Positions 5,296-9,066 of a DNA stretch of 9,066 nt are shown here, piece after piece; the stretch's first letter is position 1, and every line of letters starts with the position of its first letter. The notes beneath the pieces were generated by a model. That model did no database searches and was not told where the DNA came from. It was given only the letters and a program-made list of their open reading frames with translations. This DNA is from a bacterium (GTDB lineage: Bacteria > Dependentiae > Babeliae > Babeliales > RVW-14). The position numbers and the translations under genes are program-made. Location of the stretch: NCBI GenBank assembly GCA_010027825.1, contig RGUK01000044.1, positions 1 to 9,066 on the forward strand, written 5' to 3'.

Positions 5296-8200
5296 ATGTC
5301 AACCCGCGACTCATTGTGGGACAACTATGACGACGACGGGGTCGAAAAACCGCGCAAGGCTGAGAAGCCGCGCGGCCCTCGGCCGAATCCGGATTACAGG
5401 CCGGTAAACGACGAACTGACATACGACGGATATTCGAGCAGCGATTACGGTGGTTATGGCTGGAACGGAAAGTCCAGCCGCAGAAGCCGAAGCGCCAATT
5501 ACGTCAGCCCGCGGCCGTATCATTACGAAGATTCAATTTACGACGCTGGCGACGCGTGGTATCAGCGCGATAGTTTTCAGTATGATCGGCTTACGGATTA
5601 TTCGCCGTCTAGCCTGTTTCGGTCGACGTTCAGCCGTTATTTGTACGATGCCGATAACGAAGCAAAAAATAAGGCAATCCGCGCGTTGCGCAATTTAACG
5701 CGTAGCGCAAATACGCTAGTGGATAAGAGCGCGAGCGCGCGGCAAGATTTTGTTGTGCAGTTTAGCCAAGGATACGATAGTAACGGTCCTAGCGCAGAAC
5801 TAAACAGCGATAAGCGCCGCGTAGTATTCGTATCGCCCGACGATCTGGTAGCCACAAAAACTCCGGAAGACGAAGATCGAATTGTCGATGAGTTAACTGG
5901 ATTTGTGTTGCTTCGCGTGCAGCTTGCGCAGGATATTGCGGAAACGGTAATTGAAAAAATTAATCAAACCGGGGCCAGTATTTCCGGTGCCGCCGCACAT
6001 ATGTTACTCCGGTTGGCGCCGTTCAATCCCGACGCCCCGCCGAAACCAATGGCCGACCTAAACGCGGCCGACATTGAGAATATTTCGGCATCAGTTGCGG
6101 ATAGTTATCTTGCCGGCATGCTCGCCAAAAGTTTGCTTATGCGCGCCGCCCGCAAGAAGATTGTTAAAGATTGGAACGGGTTTACACCGTACTTTATTCG
6201 CCACGCCAAAAAGTTTGAAGCGGTTAAAGCCAACCTATCTGGCGAGCTAAACAATCTGGAAACGATTGTCGGCGCGCTGAGTTACAACTCCTTAGCCGAC
6301 GAAGCACAATTGCCGCTGGCCGAAGATATTGATGCTATTGCCCGGGCGCACCTCGACGCAGAAGTGTTGCCAGAAAATTTGTTGGAAATTTGCCAAAAGC
6401 TTATCGCGGCATTGCGTGCGCATTTGCTCGCTACCGGCAAAACGCCAGACGGCGATATAGCTAAGACCCTAACAGAAATTTTGAATTTTGCGGTTAATCT
6501 CGTTAAGCCCAAAGACAGTTCAAAGTCAGCATTGAAAAATATGTTGTCAAAGTTTGGGCACGCAATTCACGATACCGACCGAGCAGCCGCTGCGTCGGGC
6601 GCGAGTTGCGAAAATAACGAAAAGAATTTACGCGAGCTACTGGAGAAAATACAGCACGGCGCAGCGGGCGAACGGCTTTTGAAAAAGTTTGATGCCGCGG
6701 CTAAAGCTATAAAAGAAGCGTTAGAGAAAGAAGGCAGCACCTCCGACGTAAATAGTATTGCGCACGGAATTGCCCAAGACCTGCGCCGAGAATTTGCTCG
6801 CCGACCGGCCGGTGTTGAAGCGATCGAACAAACACGTAGTGCGCCAAAAACTCCTGACGTTATTGACGAATGTTTGAAAACCATTCAAACGTCGCCAAAT
6901 GGCGTGCCCGCGGAACTGGCGGCAGATTATGCTAAAAAGTTTTTAGAGCAACTCAACGCTGCGCGCAAATTAGCTAAAGCCAATATGCGCGCCGCTCGAA
7001 AAACTGAAAAGCAAAAAGTTGGTGATTTGCTTGAGGCTACAGCCAAAATTTCAAACGAAATATTGGCTAGAGCGGCGGCAGAAAAGCAAAAACTGACTGA
7101 ACTTAATCATGAATTAGCGAAAGACCCTGCCGCCGCAGAAATGGCGGGAGAAATTAATGACGCTCAAAAAATCATAGATACAGCGTTAGCGCACTGGGAT
7201 CGAATAGTTGAGGGCGCAAACAGCGTCGCGGCAGATTGCCGCGTGAACATTGAAAGCAAACTTGATGCGGTGCGGTCGAGCAGCGGGCTGCAGACAGTGT
7301 TAAACAAAACGCACGCGCAATCGTACGGTCTTCGTCACAAACTTTACACTGACTTATCATTTAATTGGCTAACGCGCCGTTGGGATTGCGAAAGCCGCGC
7401 GATAGATTTTACTCGCCTTCTTTCTCAGGCCGATGACGCCGAGGCGCGCGAGCGAATGATCGAGCCGACGGCGGAAAGCGTCAGTAACGGCAGCGCAGCC
7501 GGGCCGTCAAGCGCGCTTAGCGCGCTTATTGCACAGCTCGGCGGCGCGACGTTGGAAGCGCTGCTGCAACAGTTGGACAAAGGCGACGATAAGGCTATAA
7601 GTAGCTTACCGATCGAAATGCAAAAATTGTTTGAAATATTAGCAAAGTATTTAAACGGCAACAAAGAAAATAAAACTGCAGAAATTACAAACGCTGAAAC
7701 TGCCGGCAAAGAATTTGCAGAGCAGCTGAAAAATCAGCAGATCAAAATAAACTCTGTTGACCAGCAGTTGTTTGGCGAAACCGTAAAAGCCGATACAACC
7801 GTTCTGACCGGCGAAAATATCAGCAAAGTTAATGACGAGTCGCGCAACGATCCGGAAGAAGAGTATGTGGCGTATTTGAGCCACAACTCCGCCAAACCGA
7901 CGACTAAGCTAGAAACTGAAGGTCGCCGCTCTTGCGAATATAATTCGTGGGCAAAAATTAAAGAAGTGCGTAAAAAGTATCGAGGCGCAATCGAGCGGGT
8001 GCGCAACGTATTGCAGTTTCAGGCCGGCAAACGCGTGGCTGAAGCGTTTGGCATGCGCTCGGGCGACCTGGATGAAGGAAGCTTACACAAACTCCGCTAC
8101 GATTCTGAGTATATTTGGACTCAGAAAACAACGTCGCGGTTACCGGACGTGGCTGTCGGTATTCTTGTCGACCAGTCAGGCAGTATGAGCGGTGTAAAGA

Positions 8201-8733
8201 TTGAACGCGCCAGAAATTTGTGTATCGTGCTCGCAGAAGCTTTGAAGAAGATCAGCGGCGTGCGGTTGTATGTGTACGGACACACGGCCAACCGCGGCAG
8301 TGCGGATATGACGATCTTCGAACATTACACGCCGACGTTGGACAAGATTGAAAACCTCGGCGGTATTTCTGCGCACGCAAATAACTACGACGGCTATGCT
8401 GTCAAAGATGTCGCGAAGCGGTTGGCGCAAGATCCCGCAAAACGCAAGTATATGTTCGTTATTGCCGACGGACTGCCCAGCGGCCACGGCTACAGCGGCG
8501 ATGCCGCGGAAAAGCACGTGGCGAGCGTATGCCGGTTTGTGCGCGAGCGACTTAAGATAAACTTGAACGCGTTTGCGGTTGTGTCGCCGGAATACGCCAA
8601 AAAGTTTAAAAAGCAATATGGCGAAAATCACGTCGTAATTGTTAACGATGTGATGAAGTGCTTGCCGCAAATTGTACGTTTTCTGCGGAACGCGTTGCAA
8701 AAAGAACGCAAGCTTGTTGATACGGTTGATTGA
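5296..8733 (+). CDS. Giant CobT-like protein with C-terminal VWA domain, partner of the AAA+ ATPase
   Basis: The protein has 1145 residues from ATG 5296. A TTG at 5293, directly after the upstream stop, is an equally spaced alternative; AAGG at 5282-5285 could serve either. Residues 1-115 are Tyr/Ser/Arg/Asp-rich and low in complexity. Residues about 172-212 (RRVVFVSPDDL, then DELTGFVLLRVQLAQ) sit where CobT-like proteins often carry a metalloprotease-like helix, but no HExxH is present. The middle (about 220-850) is mostly helical and Ala/Lys/Glu-rich, with likely coiled coil at about 550-640. A CobT-type linker follows (GMRSGDLDEGSLHKLRYDSE, about 917-936), then the VWA domain at about 949-1145. 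The MIDAS signature is DQSGS (D959, S961, S963), with Thr997 and Asp1058 (IADGLPSG) in suitable positions. It probably binds a divalent metal and bridges the ATPase ring to a target. It is far longer than cellular CobT (about 600), and the target is unknown. Confidence 0.88.
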   Translation: MSTRDSLWDNYDDDGVEKPRKAEKPRGPRPNPDYRPVNDELTYDGYSSSDYGGYGWNGKSSRRSRSANYVSPRPYHYEDSIYDAGDAWYQRDSFQYDRLTDYSPSSLFRSTFSRYLYDADNEAKNKAIRALRNLTRSANTLVDKSASARQDFVVQFSQGYDSNGPSAELNSDKRRVVFVSPDDLVATKTPEDEDRIVDELTGFVLLRVQLAQDIAETVIEKINQTGASISGAAAHMLLRLAPFNPDAPPKPMADLNAADIENISASVADSYLAGMLAKSLLMRAARKKIVKDWNGFTPYFIRHAKKFEAVKANLSGELNNLETIVGALSYNSLADEAQLPLAEDIDAIARAHLDAEVLPENLLEICQKLIAALRAHLLATGKTPDGDIAKTLTEILNFAVNLVKPKDSSKSALKNMLSKFGHAIHDTDRAAAASGASCENNEKNLRELLEKIQHGAAGERLLKKFDAAAKAIKEALEKEGSTSDVNSIAHGIAQDLRREFARRPAGVEAIEQTRSAPKTPDVIDECLKTIQTSPNGVPAELAADYAKKFLEQLNAARKLAKANMRAARKTEKQKVGDLLEATAKISNEILARAAAEKQKLTELNHELAKDPAAAEMAGEINDAQKIIDTALAHWDRIVEGANSVAADCRVNIESKLDAVRSSSGLQTVLNKTHAQSYGLRHKLYTDLSFNWLTRRWDCESRAIDFTRLLSQADDAEARERMIEPTAESVSNGSAAGPSSALSALIAQLGGATLEALLQQLDKGDDKAISSLPIEMQKLFEILAKYLNGNKENKTAEITNAETAGKEFAEQLKNQQIKINSVDQQLFGETVKADTTVLTGENISKVNDESRNDPEEEYVAYLSHNSAKPTTKLETEGRRSCEYNSWAKIKEVRKKYRGAIERVRNVLQFQAGKRVAEAFGMRSGDLDEGSLHKLRYDSEYIWTQKTTSRLPDVAVGILVDQSGSMSGVKIERARNLCIVLAEALKKISGVRLYVYGHTANRGSADMTIFEHYTPTLDKIENLGGISAHANNYDGYAVKDVAKRLAQDPAKRKYMFVIADGLPSGHGYSGDAAEKHVASVCRFVRERLKINLNAFAVVSPEYAKKFKKQYGENHVVIVNDVMKCLPQIVRFLRNALQKERKLVDTVD

Positions 8734-8746
8734 CGATTGTTGGTTC

Positions 8747-8767
8747 GCGCTATGTAGCGTTAGTTTT
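8747..8767 (+). terminator. Weak hairpin with T-rich tail after the VWA gene
   Basis: GCGCT (8747-8751) pairs with AGCGT (8756-8760), including one G-U pair, across a 4-nt loop. TAGTTTT follows. It is placed 13 nt after the VWA stop, as a terminator would be, but the stem is short, so this is tentative. Confidence 0.3.
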
Positions 8768-8807
8768 GGTTAAACATGGATGGTAACTTTTTAAAAAGGA
8801 CTGTAAC

Positions 8808-9020
8808 ATGAAGGCAGTGTTTACTTTTGCGGTCGTGGTTTTCTCTGTCGTCTCGGCTTTCGGCGGCGAGCGGCACGTTAGTTGTGCTAACGGGGCGTGC
8901 CAGCAGCAGAAGCGGCTGGTAGTCACGCACGACCGCAACGTCGAGAGCTGCCGCGAGCGGCTGACCGGCGGGTACGTGCTGCGCAAGACGCAGCGTACTG
9001 CTGTCCGCTCGGCGCGCTGA
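8808..9020 (+). CDS. Small predicted secreted protein (70 aa), unknown function
   Basis: The 70-residue protein begins with a classic Sec-type signal: MKAVFTFAVVVFSVVSAFGG, with one Lys, a hydrophobic core at 3-16, and probable cleavage after VSA (17) or AFG (19). The mature part of about 52 residues is basic, with Cys26 and Cys31 in SCANGAC and a third Cys48. The start is supported by AAGGA at 8796-8800, 7 nt before the ATG. It has its own leader after the AAA+/VWA unit, and a palindrome follows at the window end. No known family is recognised. It might be a periplasmic or exported phage accessory protein, or a host gene if this is a prophage edge. Confidence 0.62.
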   Translation: MKAVFTFAVVVFSVVSAFGGERHVSCANGACQQQKRLVVTHDRNVESCRERLTGGYVLRKTQRTAVRSAR

Positions 9021-9048
9021 TAACGAAATAAGCGGTTCCACGTTGAGC

Positions 9049-9066
9049 CCCGAATGCGCATTCGGG
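9049..9066 (+). terminator. Perfect 18-bp palindrome at window edge, probable terminator stem
   Basis: CCCGAATGC is followed directly by its reverse complement GCATTCGGG, ending at the last base. It is 28 nt after the 70-aa gene. The preceding AGC could extend the stem if the next bases outside the window are G and GCT. The U-tract would lie outside the window, so the terminator call is inferred from position and structure. Confidence 0.55.

Noticed and set aside
8176..8700. Minus-strand 174-aa frame
   Set aside because: It lies opposite the VWA domain with its intact MIDAS motif, so it is a shadow of conserved coding sequence.
3865..8733. Cobaltochelatase CobS/CobT annotation
   Set aside because: The domain types match, but no CobN or cobalamin genes are present, the proteins are much longer, and the general MoxR-VWA relation explains the similarity.
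8737..8794. Sigma-70-like promoter before the 70-aa gene
   Set aside because: TTGTTG and TTGGTT can be paired with T-rich -10 candidates at suitable spacing, but neither -10 resembles TATAAT closely enough to call.
1..9066. CRISPR arrays, tRNA or rRNA genes, insertion sequences
   Set aside because: Reading both strands I found no regularly spaced direct repeats, cloverleaf-like sequence, transposase motifs or flanking terminal inverted repeats.

Overview
The window looks like part of a tailed double-stranded DNA phage genome or a prophage. The main reason is a partial large terminase (TerL-like) gene on the minus strand at the left edge. It sits beside tightly packed, overlapping small genes of unknown function, including several small membrane proteins, which is typical of phage accessory regions. 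The host cannot be named. Base composition is moderately GC-rich, and ribosome-binding sites are mixed: two genes have clear AGGAGG/AAGGA sites and most others have none.

Layout. (1) Positions 1-1081, minus strand: the first 360 codons of a TerL-like protein. The frame is open to the left edge. The protein is interrupted immediately after its Walker A motif (GRQVSKT-L) by an intein starting at Cys109. The intein carries a Hint N-terminal half and a degenerate LAGLIDADG-type endonuclease region. Its C-terminal splice junction and the rest of TerL lie outside the window. (2) 1082-1279, plus strand: a small single-span membrane protein whose ATG abuts the TerL ATG back to back in a CATATG palindrome. 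It is followed by a strong 15-bp hairpin terminator. (3) 1354-2805, plus strand: five short genes whose ends overlap (two ATGA junctions). They include a two-span membrane peptide and a membrane protein with a CPFC motif. (4) 2926-3738: a 270-residue protein with a very acidic, repeat-encoded N-terminal half and a basic C-terminal half holding a helix-turn-helix-like segment and an AT-hook-like GRRPGRPPK. (5) 3865-8733: a two-gene unit of a MoxR/CobS-type AAA+ ATPase followed directly by a very large CobT-like protein with a C-terminal von Willebrand factor A (VWA) domain and an intact MIDAS signature. (6) 8808-9020: a small predicted secreted protein. It is followed by a perfect 18-bp palindrome at the right edge, probably the start of a terminator.

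How they may work together. The AAA+/VWA pair follows the general logic of CobS/CobT, NorQ/NorD and RavA/ViaA. In those pairs a hexameric ATPase remodels or loads a target through a VWA partner whose metal site binds an acidic residue. Nothing nearby points to cobalamin synthesis, so 'cobaltochelatase' would be a misleading label. A phage-specific remodelling or host-takeover role is more likely, but the target is unknown. The intein in the TerL P-loop means the packaging motor would need protein splicing to become active. The most notable features are this interrupted terminase and the long AAA+/VWA module.
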